Shown: positions 25,259-32,795 of the stretch, piece by piece
Position numbering within the stretch: position 1 is the stretch's first letter
How the letters are laid out: every line of letters begins with the position of its first letter
NCBI GenBank assembly: GCA_964416175.1
Contig: CAYQDF010000029.1
Location: 1 to 32,795 of the forward strand
Direction of reading: 5' to 3'
Source of the DNA: CAYQDF01 sp964416175
GTDB lineage: Bacteria; Chloroflexota; Anaerolineae; Anaerolineales; UBA4823
Length of the DNA: 32,795 nt
Notes under the pieces: model-generated
Told to the model about the DNA's origin: nothing
The model's input: the letters and a program-made list of their open reading frames with translations, nothing else
Database searches by the model: none
Program-made: the position numbers and the translations under genes

Positions 25259-26635
25259 TTAATCGGCCAGGTTGTAAAAGAAGTGGATCAGCGCTGTGAT
25301 CCCCTTCTCCCACGTTGGCAAGTGCTGCTTTTCGTTCGGGCCGTGAGCATTGCAGTCCAGGAGTGAGAACCCACAGTTGACGGATTCGATTCCAAGGAGG
25401 TTCTTGAACATGATGACAACTGGGACACTCCCACCTTCTCGGCGGAAGAATGGGGGGCTACCCCAAACAGTCTGCATCGCCTTTTGCAGGGCTTTCACGC
25501 CAAACGAATTTCGATCGGATATCACCGCGGACCCGCCAACCAGATTATCGAGCTCGACCCTCACTGTTTTCGGAGTGTGGATTCGTAAGTACTCCTCGAG
25601 TTGCTTGTGCACCTCAGCCGGGTCCTGGTCAGGAACAAGACGGGTCGAAATTTTCGCCATTGCCCAGGCAGGAAGAACTGTTTTCGAACCCTCCCCGGTG
25701 AAGCCAGAAAGCATGCCGTTCACCTCGAGGGTCGGTCTTGCGCCGACACGTTCGGATGGCGTGTAGCCTTCCTCTCCCCAAAGGGAAGGCACGCCAGTAT
25801 TCTCGAGGAAGAATTTTTCATCTGTAGGAAGGCGGGCGAGCTCGGCGCGCTCTTCTTCATCGAGAGGGCGAACTTTTGAGTAGAAACCCGGCAGCGTCAC
25901 TCTTCCTTTATCGTCGTGCATTCCTGCGATCAATTCAGCAAGTACTTGAGCGGGGTTGTGTACAACGCCTCCATAGGATCCTGAGTGCAGGTCGTGGGAA
26001 GGACCATACACCCGCAGTTCGAAGTAAGCCAGCCCACGCAGGGCATATGTAATCGTTGGGAAATCCGCAGCAATCATGCCGGAATCCGGGTTAAGGGCGA
26101 AATCGCATTTCAACAGCTCTTTGTTGTCTTTGATAAAGCCAGCCAGGTTTGGAGAGCCGATCTCTTCTTCGCCTTCCACCAGGATCTTGATGTTGACTGG
26201 TGGCTCCCCAGTATGAATGATCGACTCGATGGCTTTCAGGCAAGCCATGACCTGCCCTTTCATATCCGCAGTCCCGCGTCCATACAGCGAATCCCCCCGA
26301 ATCTCTGGCTCGAACGCCCTGCTATCCCAAAGTTCGAGGGGTTCGGCAGGCTGCACATCGTAGTGACCATAAACCAGCACCGTCGGAAGATCCTTGCCGT
26401 TTGCAGATAATTCTCCATACACAACGGGATGCCCTTCGGTGGGGTAAATCTTCACTTTGCTCATCCCAAGCCCTCTGAGCTGATCGGCAACCCATTTAGC
26501 AGCCTGATCCATTTCGGGTTTCTTGCCAGGGTCGGTGGAGATAGAGGGGATGGACACGAATTCCATTAATTCCTCAATAAAACGTGCCGAATTCCGTCGA
26601 GCGAAATTCGCCGCAGAGGTCCTGGGCTCAGACAT
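25259..26635 (-). CDS. M20-family dipeptidase/metallopeptidase
   Basis: This zinc-dependent exopeptidase has 458 residues, the usual length. Metal and catalytic residues are in YGHYDVQP (H91, D93), GRGTADMKGQ (D124), EGEEEIGS (E157/E158), NPDSG (D184) and CNAHGPNE near the C-terminus. A dimerisation/lid domain spans about 205-335. It belongs to the long-chain M20 dipeptidase group (PepV/CNDP-like) and likely cuts dipeptides or N-acyl amino acids in the cytoplasm. ATG has GAGGAG 5 bases upstream. A -10 box, TATAAT, lies about 42 bases before the start. It is followed by the DUF1385 gene after 10 bases. Confidence 0.95.
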   Translation of the reverse strand: MSEPRTSAANFARRNSARFIEELMEFVSIPSISTDPGKKPEMDQAAKWVADQLRGLGMSKVKIYPTEGHPVVYGELSANGKDLPTVLVYGHYDVQPAEPLELWDSRAFEPEIRGDSLYGRGTADMKGQVMACLKAIESIIHTGEPPVNIKILVEGEEEIGSPNLAGFIKDNKELLKCDFALNPDSGMIAADFPTITYALRGLAYFELRVYGPSHDLHSGSYGGVVHNPAQVLAELIAGMHDDKGRVTLPGFYSKVRPLDEEERAELARLPTDEKFFLENTGVPSLWGEEGYTPSERVGARPTLEVNGMLSGFTGEGSKTVLPAWAMAKISTRLVPDQDPAEVHKQLEEYLRIHTPKTVRVELDNLVGGSAVISDRNSFGVKALQKAMQTVWGSPPFFRREGGSVPVVIMFKNLLGIESVNCGFSLLDCNAHGPNEKQHLPTWEKGITALIHFFYNLAD

Positions 26636-26676
26636 ATCGACTCCTCGTTGTTCAAATGATGGGATAAAGCGTGTGA

Positions 26677-26682
26677 ATTATA
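26677..26682 (-). promoter_or_regulatory. -10 box before the M20 peptidase gene
   Basis: TATAAT on the minus strand lies 41 bases before the ATG. The place 17 bases upstream reads GGCTTT, a poor -35 box, so the call is weak. Confidence 0.4.
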
Positions 26683-26691
26683 CCCTTTCCA

Positions 26692-27387
26692 TCAATCCAA
26701 AAGCCCGCTTTCCTTTCTTATTGACATGAAGGTAAGGTAACAGACCACAAGGAAAGCTGTAAACAACACTGTGAAGGCAATGAACTGGAGGTTGTTGAGT
26801 GGATTGATAACATTCACAGCAAGTTCCCGAAAGATGGCTTTTGGTTCGAAGAAAAGGTCCCAGCTGTTCCATCGGGAGAACCGGCCGAGATAGATTCCCA
26901 GACCACAGAGTGCGAGGGAAACTCCGGCAAACACCCAGCTAAGGAACCAGCCGAGGAAATTCTTTACGATCAACTGCATCGTCCTGAGGGAGGCAATCGC
27001 CAGGAAACAGCCGTTCCAGGCGAATGTGGCCAGCATAATGATGTCATACCACAACGGCACGTGGGAGCGGTCCTCCAGGTGGAGAAAATCCGTCACGATG
27101 TACGGCGCATTCGGGAAAAAGATCAACCAAAGGAGCCCGGGCAGGATGATCAGCATCCAGTTTCTGGGGTAGAGGGTGAAAAACGTCGCGGCGATAAAGC
27201 TGAATACGAATGGAAGCCAGGCAAGGAGGAGGTTCCAAACGAGGTTGCGATAGACCATCGATTGGCTTTCCAAGGCCCGGGCAGCAAAGAGCGCCAGTGC
27301 CAGGAGCGTGGTGAGGAAAATCGAATAAAAGGACTGATTGGCCAGGAATCGGTGGTAACCGAGTAACCCGTGTAAGCGTCTATTCAT
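26692..27387 (-). CDS. DUF1361 family membrane protein
   Basis: With the ATG at 27387 the protein has 231 residues, overlapping the stop of the MOSC gene by 8 bases, with a GAGGGGG ribosome site inside that gene. A longer frame to 27435 gives a basic non-family N-terminus and is less likely. About six to seven membrane segments are seen, such as FLTTLLALALFAARAL and WMLIILPGLLWLIFFPNAPY. The NAPYIVTDFLHL motif is typical of the DUF1361 family. The function is unknown. It is translationally coupled to the MOSC gene. Confidence 0.88.
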   Translation of the reverse strand: MNRRLHGLLGYHRFLANQSFYSIFLTTLLALALFAARALESQSMVYRNLVWNLLLAWLPFVFSFIAATFFTLYPRNWMLIILPGLLWLIFFPNAPYIVTDFLHLEDRSHVPLWYDIIMLATFAWNGCFLAIASLRTMQLIVKNFLGWFLSWVFAGVSLALCGLGIYLGRFSRWNSWDLFFEPKAIFRELAVNVINPLNNLQFIAFTVLFTAFLVVCYLTFMSIRKESGLLD

Positions 27388-27871
27388 TTTCCGCCCCCTC
27401 TTCCTCGGCGCCCAGTTCGAAGATCGGATCCCCAATCCGAAGCACGCCTTCCTTCAGGATTTGTGCCCGCAGACCACCGCGGTGGAGAAGAGCAGGCACA
27501 ACATCCTTCTCTGTGAGCGCTGCCAGGTGCGAGCATGGTTCACAAAGCCGGATACCACGCAGGGTCACCTCACCAACCTGGAACACCTTTCCCACCAGGT
27601 GATTCAACACGATGTTGCGTGTGACGATGTTTCGCCTGCTTTCTCCATCTCCGAGAACGATAGCGTATTCTCTCTTGATGGATTCAAGCGCTTCGCTCTC
27701 GATCAGGGTCACCTCTCGGCTGGCGTCGAACCCTTTGCGGGATACCCCTGAAAAGTAGTAGTCCCCTTCTAATCCCCTCCCCGGGACTGCGCGCGCCGCT
27801 TCGACGTGTTTTACGGGAGCGCTCAGCTGAGGCCGAACATAGATGGCAACGACTTCTCCATGACCTTGCAT
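27380..27871 (-). CDS. MOSC-domain protein
   Basis: With the ATG at 27871 the protein has 163 residues; GAGGTG lies 6 bases upstream. A TTG at 27889 would add six residues but has no better support. The MOSC fold signatures are GRGLEGDYYF (31-40), SREVTLIESEA, ESRRNIVTRNIVLN and the conserved cysteines in LCEPC (C110, C113). MOSC domains bind or transfer the molybdenum cofactor and its sulfur, as in mARC and MOCOS C-termini. The molybdenum hydroxylase operon begins 440 bases away on the opposite strand, so this protein may serve cofactor handling for it. The final residues are acidic. Confidence 0.92.
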   Translation of the reverse strand: MQGHGEVVAIYVRPQLSAPVKHVEAARAVPGRGLEGDYYFSGVSRKGFDASREVTLIESEALESIKREYAIVLGDGESRRNIVTRNIVLNHLVGKVFQVGEVTLRGIRLCEPCSHLAALTEKDVVPALLHRGGLRAQILKEGVLRIGDPIFELGAEEEGAENE

Positions 27872-28146
27872 GCAACACACCTCGGGCAATGATTTGGTGT
27901 TATCTAGCCGATTTTATTGCTCCGTTAGTATAACAGAAGCCGCTTCTTGCTTGCTGAGCGGCCTCTCCAGACCTTGTGATTTTTCTCGACAGCCGGTCAA
28001 GGGTAAATTTATACCACGAATAGATACGAAATACTCGCGTATTAAAACTCGGTGGAATGTACCTTGCTGCGCTCATCGCGATGACTATTTTGATCGAATT
28101 TTCTGGCCTATACGAAACCATCTTATGAGTCATCGTTCCTTAATTA
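27872..28146. other. Intergenic region between the divergent MOSC and molybdenum hydroxylase genes
   Basis: I see no convincing gene here. The segment is AT-richer than its neighbours. It holds a possible minus-strand -10 box (TATACT, 27931-27926) for the MOSC gene, without a good -35, and an inverted repeat AGAAGC/GCTTCT near 27935-27948. Confidence 0.5.
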
Positions 28147-28155
28147 TGCTAAAAT
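28147..28155 (+). promoter_or_regulatory. Extended -10 promoter of the molybdenum hydroxylase operon
   Basis: TGCTAAAAT is an extended -10 box (TGn before TAAAAT). Predicted transcription start is near 28162, five bases before the structured leader. No consensus -35 box is seen. Confidence 0.6.
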
Positions 28156-28166
28156 AAAAGCACAAC

Positions 28167-28308
28167 GGATCGGTGGTCGTCGCGGGATAATACCGCGGCG
28201 GCGTCGGGAGCGTCTCCCGTCGAAAAGTGCCGCCATCCATGTGGTACCTCTGCTCCTGGCCGGTTCGAATCAAGTGGAGAGGAGCATTACACCACCGGTC
28301 GCCGATCC
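28167..28308 (+). promoter_or_regulatory. Candidate Moco (molybdenum cofactor) riboswitch
   Basis: The leader folds into a closed multi-branched structure. The closing stem is GGATCGG (28167-28173) with CCGATCC (28302-28308), extended by TGGT/ACCA. Inside are the hairpins CGCGG/CCGCG (28181-28197), GGCGGC/GCCGCC (28197-28234) with inner CGGGAG/CTCCCG, and TGCTCC/GGAGCA (28251-28286). The segment TGCTCCTGGCC...AAGTGGAGAGGAGCA matches the conserved core I remember from Moco RNAs (Rfam RF01055). Moco RNAs control genes for molybdate uptake, cofactor synthesis and cofactor-using enzymes, and this one precedes a molybdenum hydroxylase. The 3' strand of the closing stem ends one base before the ATG, so it probably controls translation directly. 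I could not run a covariance search. Confidence 0.72.
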
Positions 28309-29196
28309 ATGTCTCTCTGGAAGAACTACTTTCTTCCCCATTCGCTCTCAGAAGCGCTTGAAAAGCTGGCTTCGGAATCAAAAACCGTCCGCCTGATCGC
28401 TGGCGGGACGGATCTCCTGATCGAGATGCAGCAGGGGATCCGTCCACCAGTCGACGCGCTGATTGATGTCACTGCCATCCCGGAGCTCCTGGCGCTTGAA
28501 ATCCATTCAGACCGGTTGTTTATCGGTGGGGCAGTGCCTCTAGGAAAAATTGTCGCTTCCTCGCTGGTGAAAGCACATGCGCCTGCGCTGATTGAGGCCT
28601 GCGAGCTGATCGGTGGTCCACAGGTGCGCAACACGGCCACCCTGGGTGGGAATGTCGCCCACGCTCTGCCAGCAGCGGATGGGACCATTGCCTTGATCGC
28701 CTGCGGTGCTGTGGCAGAAGTCGCTGGGATTTCAGGCAGACGATCTGTGGAAATCGCAGATCTCTTCCTTGGCCCCCGGCAGTCGCAGCTGGAGACCAGG
28801 AGTGAAATCCTCGTCGGGTTCTATTTGCCGCTGCGCCGTCCTGGGGAGGGTTCCGCGTTCCGGAGGACAATGCGCCCGCAGGGTGTGGCGCTGCCGATCC
28901 TGAACATGGCAGCCTGGCTCCGCCGCGAGGGAGATAGCATCGCTGAGGCGCGCCTGGCCATCGGTCCAGCAGGTCCACGACCCGTCAGACCAATCGCTAC
29001 CGAAGCCCTGTTTAAAAGACGCACTCTGGATCAGACTTTAATCGACGAAGCCTATCAACTCCTCCTGCGTGAAGTCCAGCTCAGGAGCAGCAAATACCGT
29101 GCGTCGAGTGAATACCGCCGACACCTGACGCATGTGTTGCTTGAGGAATCCTTGAAGATTGCTTGGTCGCGCACATGGGACAGGCAGGGGGAATGA
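28309..29196 (+). CDS. FAD-binding subunit of a molybdenum hydroxylase (CoxM/XdhB-like)
   Basis: The 295-residue protein is the medium, FAD-carrying subunit of xanthine-dehydrogenase-type enzymes. It binds FAD through AGGTDLL (31-37) and QVRNTATLGGN (105-115), with the usual C-terminal CO-dehydrogenase flavoprotein domain from about 175. It passes electrons from the iron-sulfur clusters to the final acceptor. The start codon directly follows the leader's closing stem and has no separate ribosome site; GGAGAGGAG lies inside the leader's last hairpin, about 24 bases upstream. The gene for the fused iron-sulfur/molybdenum subunit starts 35 bases after its stop. Confidence 0.94.
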   Translation: MSLWKNYFLPHSLSEALEKLASESKTVRLIAGGTDLLIEMQQGIRPPVDALIDVTAIPELLALEIHSDRLFIGGAVPLGKIVASSLVKAHAPALIEACELIGGPQVRNTATLGGNVAHALPAADGTIALIACGAVAEVAGISGRRSVEIADLFLGPRQSQLETRSEILVGFYLPLRRPGEGSAFRRTMRPQGVALPILNMAAWLRREGDSIAEARLAIGPAGPRPVRPIATEALFKRRTLDQTLIDEAYQLLLREVQLRSSKYRASSEYRRHLTHVLLEESLKIAWSRTWDRQGE

Positions 29197-29231
29197 TATG
29201 AATCAATGGCTGTGGTGGAAGGTATAAAAAG

Positions 29232-32036
29232 ATGGAACTCATTGTGAATGGACAAAAGGTACACGTGGAACCCAGATCGGGCGAGATGTTGTCGGACCTG
29301 TTGCGTGAAAGGCTTGGATTGACTGGCACAAAGATCGGCTGCAACGAAGCTGAGTGCGGATCCTGCACGGTTCTCGTAGACGGCGAGGCGATCCTTTCCT
29401 GCATCTATCCGGCAGCGCGAGCAGATGGAAAAGCTGTCCTTACCATCGAGGGACTCTCTGCAAGGAATCAGCCTGGGAGTTGGGAGTCATTAGATACCCT
29501 GGAAGCTCTCCCTCTCCATCCGATCCAGCAGGCTTTCATCCTGCATGGTGCCGTGCAGTGTGGATTCTGCATTCCAGGGCAGATCATGACCGCATATGCC
29601 TTGTTGAATCGCAATCCCAACCCAACCGATGAAGAGATCGGGCAGGCTCTGAAAGACACCCTGTGCCGCTGCGGGGGGTACCCCAGCATCCTCAACGCGA
29701 TCCGTGCAGCTGCCCAAAGCCTGAAAACCGGTGAGCCGATCTCTCCCCCAACAATCGAATCGTCGTCACCCTTGACCGTCATCGGGCGCAGTTACGCTCG
29801 ACCGGACGCAATTGATAAAGTGACCGGAAAAGCGAAGTTCACCGACGATCTAAAATTTGAAGGAATGCTGCATGCCAGAGTTAAGCGGGCGAACGTTCCG
29901 CATGCGATCCTGAAACATATCGATATCTCCAAAGCCCGGCAGCTGCCCGGGGTGAAGGCAATCCTTACGGCAGAAGATATCCCGGGCGAGAACTCACACG
30001 GCCTGGTCGTCTATGACTGGCCGGTTCTGGTCGGTGTCGGCGAGCAGGTGCGGACCGTTGGGGACGCCCTGGCGATCGTCGCGGCGGAGGACCGCGAGAC
30101 TGCTACCAGGGGCATGGATCTGATCGAAGTGGAATTCGAGCCTCTACCTGTGATCGATAACCCCTTGCAGGCCCGGCGGGAGGATGTCCCTCAGCTCCAT
30201 CCGAAAGGAAACTTACTCAAGCATATTAAGGTCCGCAAAGGTGATGTCGAACAGGGATTTGCTGAGGCTGATGTCGTCCTGGAACACACATTCACAACAG
30301 CGATCACCGAACAGGCTTTCATTGAGCCGGAGTGCAGCATCGCCAGGCTCACCACAGAAGGGCGGATGGAAGTCTACGTCGGATCCCAGATCCCCTATGC
30401 GGATCGGAATCAGATCGCACGAGTCCTTGGCTGGCCCGAGGATCGAGTGCGGGTAGTAGGGATGATGATCGGAGGAGGCTTCGGAGGCAAAGAAGATATC
30501 GCTGGGCAAATCCACGCGGCGCTTCTGGCGCAAGCGACCGGTCGTCCGGTCAAGCTGTTGTTCGATCGGCACGAGAGCCTCCTGGTACACCCCAAGCGGC
30601 ATGCGACTCAAATTCGCATAAAAGTTGGCGCGCGGCAGGACGGCGAGCTCACGGCAATTGAGACCGAACTTTATGGAGATACCGGCGCGTACGCCTCCCT
30701 GGGAGAAAAAGTGATGACTCGCGCCACCACACATTCCGCTGGACCGTATAGTGTCCCCCACGCGCGGGCGGACTGTTACGCCATGTACACGAATAACCCG
30801 CCAGCAGGAGCTTTTCGAGGGTTCGGAGTCACCCAATCGTGTTTTGCTGTGGAAAGCATCATGGACATGCTCGCCGAGTCACTTCAGTTGGATCCGGCAG
30901 AGATACGTAGGAAGAACGCACTTCGCACCGGCTCAACGACCAACACCGGGCAGCTATTGACGGAAAGCGTAGGATTGCTTGAGTGCATCGACCGGGTGGA
31001 GGCAGAGATGCATGCGCGGTGTGAGGGAAATCCATATCAGAGCAGGGCGGTTGCCGGATCTCCCCACCTCCGGCGCGCCTGGGGATTTGCTGTCGGCTAC
31101 AAAAACACTGGTCTGGGCGGGGGTGCTCCTGATAAAGCAGCTGCTGAAGTCGAACTGTGCCCTGATGGAATCCTGGAGGTTCGCACCTCCTCCGCGGAGA
31201 TCGGGCAGGGGTTGGTGACTGTCCTTCAGCTGATCGTTGCCCAGGAGTTTAACACCTCGCCGCCTTTCGTTCGGGTGCTGCTCTCCGATACGGATTTGAC
31301 CCCCGATGGAGGTCCGACGACTGCTTCCCGACAGTCCTATGTCAGCGGGAACGCAGCACGCCTGGCAGCCCAGGTTCTCCGCCAGGCGATCGCCGCTTCG
31401 GTGGCGGAAAAATATGACCAACCGCCTGAACAGGTAAGGTTTGAAGAAGGCCTCGTACGTTTGAATGGTCATGCAGAACCCCTGCAATCAATCTGCCAGG
31501 AAATGATCGCTGAAGGACGGCAACCAAAAGTGTTGTACGAATACTGGGCTCCGCTCACAAAGCCGCTCGGAGAGGGCGGCGACATGCATTTTGCGTATTC
31601 TTTCGCTGCCCAGGCTGCTGAAGTGGAAGTGAATACTTTAACTGGTGAGGTCAGGGTGATCCAGGTCATCGTGGCAAACGATGTAGGCAGGGCGCTGAAC
31701 CCACTCGGGTTGCAGGGACAGGTCGAAGGGGGGGTCATGATGGGGTTGGGCAATGCGCTCACTGAAAATTTCATCGTCGAGGAGGGGCGGGTGATCACAG
31801 ACCGGCTGGCTCGCTATCGTATGCCCTCTATTATCCATACGCCGGAAATCGTCTCGATCCTGGTCGAGCATCCCACTGCCGAAGGTCCTTATGGGGCGAA
31901 GGGCGTGGGAGAATTGTCAAGCATCCCGACGACGCCGGCGATTACCAATGCGATTTACAACGCTGTCGGCGTACGGATCGACCGACTGCCGGTCGACCAG
32001 GAGGAGATCGTCCGCAAGCTCGAAAAGCTTTCCTGA
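29232..32036 (+). CDS. Fused 2Fe-2S and molybdopterin subunit of a xanthine-dehydrogenase-type enzyme
   Basis: The 934-residue protein joins the small and large subunits. Residues 1-170 bind two 2Fe-2S clusters: C37, C42, C45 and C57 in the plant-type fold, then C110, C113, C145 and C147. Residues about 185-934 are the molybdopterin domain with GGGFGGKE (about 412), PAGAFRGFG (about 522) and the catalytic Glu in GAKGVGE (about 892). The CO-dehydrogenase loop VAYRCSFR is absent, so CO oxidation is unlikely. Xanthine, aldehyde or a N-heterocycle are possible substrates. The FAD domain is in the separate upstream gene. The same fused plan is known for selenium-dependent xanthine dehydrogenases; without a search this remains a suggestion. 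GGAAGG precedes the ATG. Confidence 0.95.
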   Translation: MELIVNGQKVHVEPRSGEMLSDLLRERLGLTGTKIGCNEAECGSCTVLVDGEAILSCIYPAARADGKAVLTIEGLSARNQPGSWESLDTLEALPLHPIQQAFILHGAVQCGFCIPGQIMTAYALLNRNPNPTDEEIGQALKDTLCRCGGYPSILNAIRAAAQSLKTGEPISPPTIESSSPLTVIGRSYARPDAIDKVTGKAKFTDDLKFEGMLHARVKRANVPHAILKHIDISKARQLPGVKAILTAEDIPGENSHGLVVYDWPVLVGVGEQVRTVGDALAIVAAEDRETATRGMDLIEVEFEPLPVIDNPLQARREDVPQLHPKGNLLKHIKVRKGDVEQGFAEADVVLEHTFTTAITEQAFIEPECSIARLTTEGRMEVYVGSQIPYADRNQIARVLGWPEDRVRVVGMMIGGGFGGKEDIAGQIHAALLAQATGRPVKLLFDRHESLLVHPKRHATQIRIKVGARQDGELTAIETELYGDTGAYASLGEKVMTRATTHSAGPYSVPHARADCYAMYTNNPPAGAFRGFGVTQSCFAVESIMDMLAESLQLDPAEIRRKNALRTGSTTNTGQLLTESVGLLECIDRVEAEMHARCEGNPYQSRAVAGSPHLRRAWGFAVGYKNTGLGGGAPDKAAAEVELCPDGILEVRTSSAEIGQGLVTVLQLIVAQEFNTSPPFVRVLLSDTDLTPDGGPTTASRQSYVSGNAARLAAQVLRQAIAASVAEKYDQPPEQVRFEEGLVRLNGHAEPLQSICQEMIAEGRQPKVLYEYWAPLTKPLGEGGDMHFAYSFAAQAAEVEVNTLTGEVRVIQVIVANDVGRALNPLGLQGQVEGGVMMGLGNALTENFIVEEGRVITDRLARYRMPSIIHTPEIVSILVEHPTAEGPYGAKGVGELSSIPTTPAITNAIYNAVGVRIDRLPVDQEEIVRKLEKLS

Positions 32037-32138
32037 ATCCGGTGGATTGGAGTATAACTCCCTTCGTAGCGTTATGAAATAATCATTGTGCCGTTCAGAC
32101 AGGTTGACTGCATGCGGGACGGCAGACTGGAAGGAGCA

Positions 32139-32759
32139 ATGGCAGCACTACCGCGCTGGCTTGGCTGGGCGCGCGAGATCCAGGCAATCGCTCAGACCGG
32201 CGCTCACTTTGCAGAAAATGCATATCAGCGCCAGAGATTTCAGCGGTTGTCCGAGATCGCGGCGGAGATATTCAGCGAACATACCCATCTTGATCCGGAT
32301 GAGCTGAAAGAATGCTTTCGGAAGGCCATCGGTTATGCGACCCCCAGGGTCGATGTTCGAGGCGCAGTCTTTCGGGATGGCAAGCTGCTGCTTGTTCGGG
32401 AGAGGCAAGATGGAGGTTGGACAATGCCCGGAGGTTGGGCAGACGTCGGCGACGTTCCTTCGAAAGCTGTTGAACGGGAAGTATTCGAAGAAGCCGGATT
32501 CATGGTAAAAGCCCGCAAGGTGATTGGGGTATACGACGCCAACCGAATCGGCCCGCTGGAGGTGTTCCATGCCTTCAAGATCGTCTTTCTTTGCGAAATC
32601 CTTTCCGGGGAAGCCACACCCAGCGACGAGACATCAGAAGTCGCCTTTTTCTCTTATGATGAGCTTCCCCAGACTCTTTCTGGCGAACGGACCCGCCCAC
32701 GGCACCTGCTGGATGCTTTAGCGGCTCTAAACCAGGATCTCCAAACCACATTCGATTGA
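32139..32759 (+). CDS. Nudix hydrolase with N-terminal NUDIX_N domain
   Basis: From the ATG at 32139 the protein has 206 residues. Residues 1-65 (WLGWAREIQAIAQTGAHF) match the helical domain that precedes the catalytic domain in one Nudix group, whose members begin a few residues before the WLxWA motif. That is why this start is preferred to the GTG at 32088, although GGAG lies only 2 bases before the ATG. The Nudix box at about 98-120 reads GGWADVGDVPSKAVEREVFE plus EAGF. The first Glu of the box is Asp, but REVFEEAG is complete. It probably hydrolyses a nucleoside diphosphate derivative such as ADP-ribose. It lies 102 bases after the molybdenum subunit gene. Confidence 0.9.
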   Translation: MAALPRWLGWAREIQAIAQTGAHFAENAYQRQRFQRLSEIAAEIFSEHTHLDPDELKECFRKAIGYATPRVDVRGAVFRDGKLLLVRERQDGGWTMPGGWADVGDVPSKAVEREVFEEAGFMVKARKVIGVYDANRIGPLEVFHAFKIVFLCEILSGEATPSDETSEVAFFSYDELPQTLSGERTRPRHLLDALAALNQDLQTTFD

Positions 32760-32791
32760 GGGGAGTACTTTGTCTGTGATTCAGCTCCCCT
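32759..32791 (+). terminator. Possible terminator hairpin after the Nudix gene
   Basis: AGGGGAG (32759-32765) pairs with CTCCCCT (32785-32791) across a 19-base loop. The following T run, if any, is beyond the window, so the call is tentative. Confidence 0.4.
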
Positions 32792-32795
32792 ACCC

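Noticed and set aside
29232..32036. Aerobic carbon monoxide dehydrogenase large subunit
   Set aside because: The CO-dehydrogenase active-site loop (VAYRCSFR) is absent; the position reads PAGAFRGFG as in xanthine/aldehyde oxidoreductases, and the subunit is fused to the Fe-S part.
16439..32795. Selenoprotein with an in-frame TGA in this window
   Set aside because: No adjacent same-frame open frames separated by TGA were seen among the real genes; all of them end cleanly at family-typical lengths.
1..32795. CRISPR array, prophage or integrase genes
   Set aside because: No regularly spaced direct repeats and no phage or transposase motifs were seen in either strand.

Overview
The window looks like chromosomal DNA of a Chloroflexota bacterium, most likely class Anaerolineae. 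This rests on gene content read by eye: very large multi-GAF sensors, TPR and LysM proteins with Pro/Thr-rich linkers, an MglA/CvnD-like GTPase beside a DUF4388 protein, and a YjbQ protein. No database search was possible. I see no prophage, integron, CRISPR array or intact insertion sequence. Almost every base is in or next to a conserved-looking gene.

Left part (1-8879, minus strand): six closely packed co-directional genes that read as one operon. In transcription order they are a DUF4388/winged-helix protein, a small GTPase, an alpha/beta hydrolase, a left-handed beta-helix protein, a response regulator with a degenerate GGDEF domain, and a membrane-anchored sensor with a PAS domain and at least seven GAF domains. 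The last gene runs off the left edge, and its 4.4 kb open frame is the only real gene between 1 and 4387.

Middle (8880-16438): a tRNA-Asn gene with a consensus promoter, an FmdB-type zinc-ribbon gene with promoter and terminator, a 95-bp imperfect palindrome, and an operon of a TPR membrane protein plus a hybrid-sensor histidine kinase. A divergent LysM lipoprotein gene and a site-2-protease-type M50 peptidase follow.

Centre (16439-19174): a selenocysteine tRNA gene (selC) with its own strong promoter. Next to it, on the opposite strand, is a two-gene operon of a double winged-helix protein and a glutamine synthetase of the GSI-alpha type. Two copies of a 20-bp palindromic motif lie upstream of that operon.

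Right part (19208-27871): queuosine genes (queF and a yhhQ-type transporter), an alpha/beta hydrolase, a hydrolase-acyl-CoA-synthetase fusion, yjbQ, DUF1385, an M20 peptidase, DUF1361 and a MOSC-domain protein. The last segment (28147-32036) is a molybdenum hydroxylase operon: a FAD subunit and a fused 2Fe-2S/molybdopterin subunit. It is preceded by an extended -10 promoter and a structured leader that resembles a Moco riboswitch and ends exactly at the start codon. A Nudix hydrolase gene closes the window.

The most interesting signals are the regulator-glnA operon with its paired operators, the start-codon-abutting candidate Moco riboswitch, the six-gene GTPase/multi-GAF operon, selC, and the hydrolase-ligase fusion.
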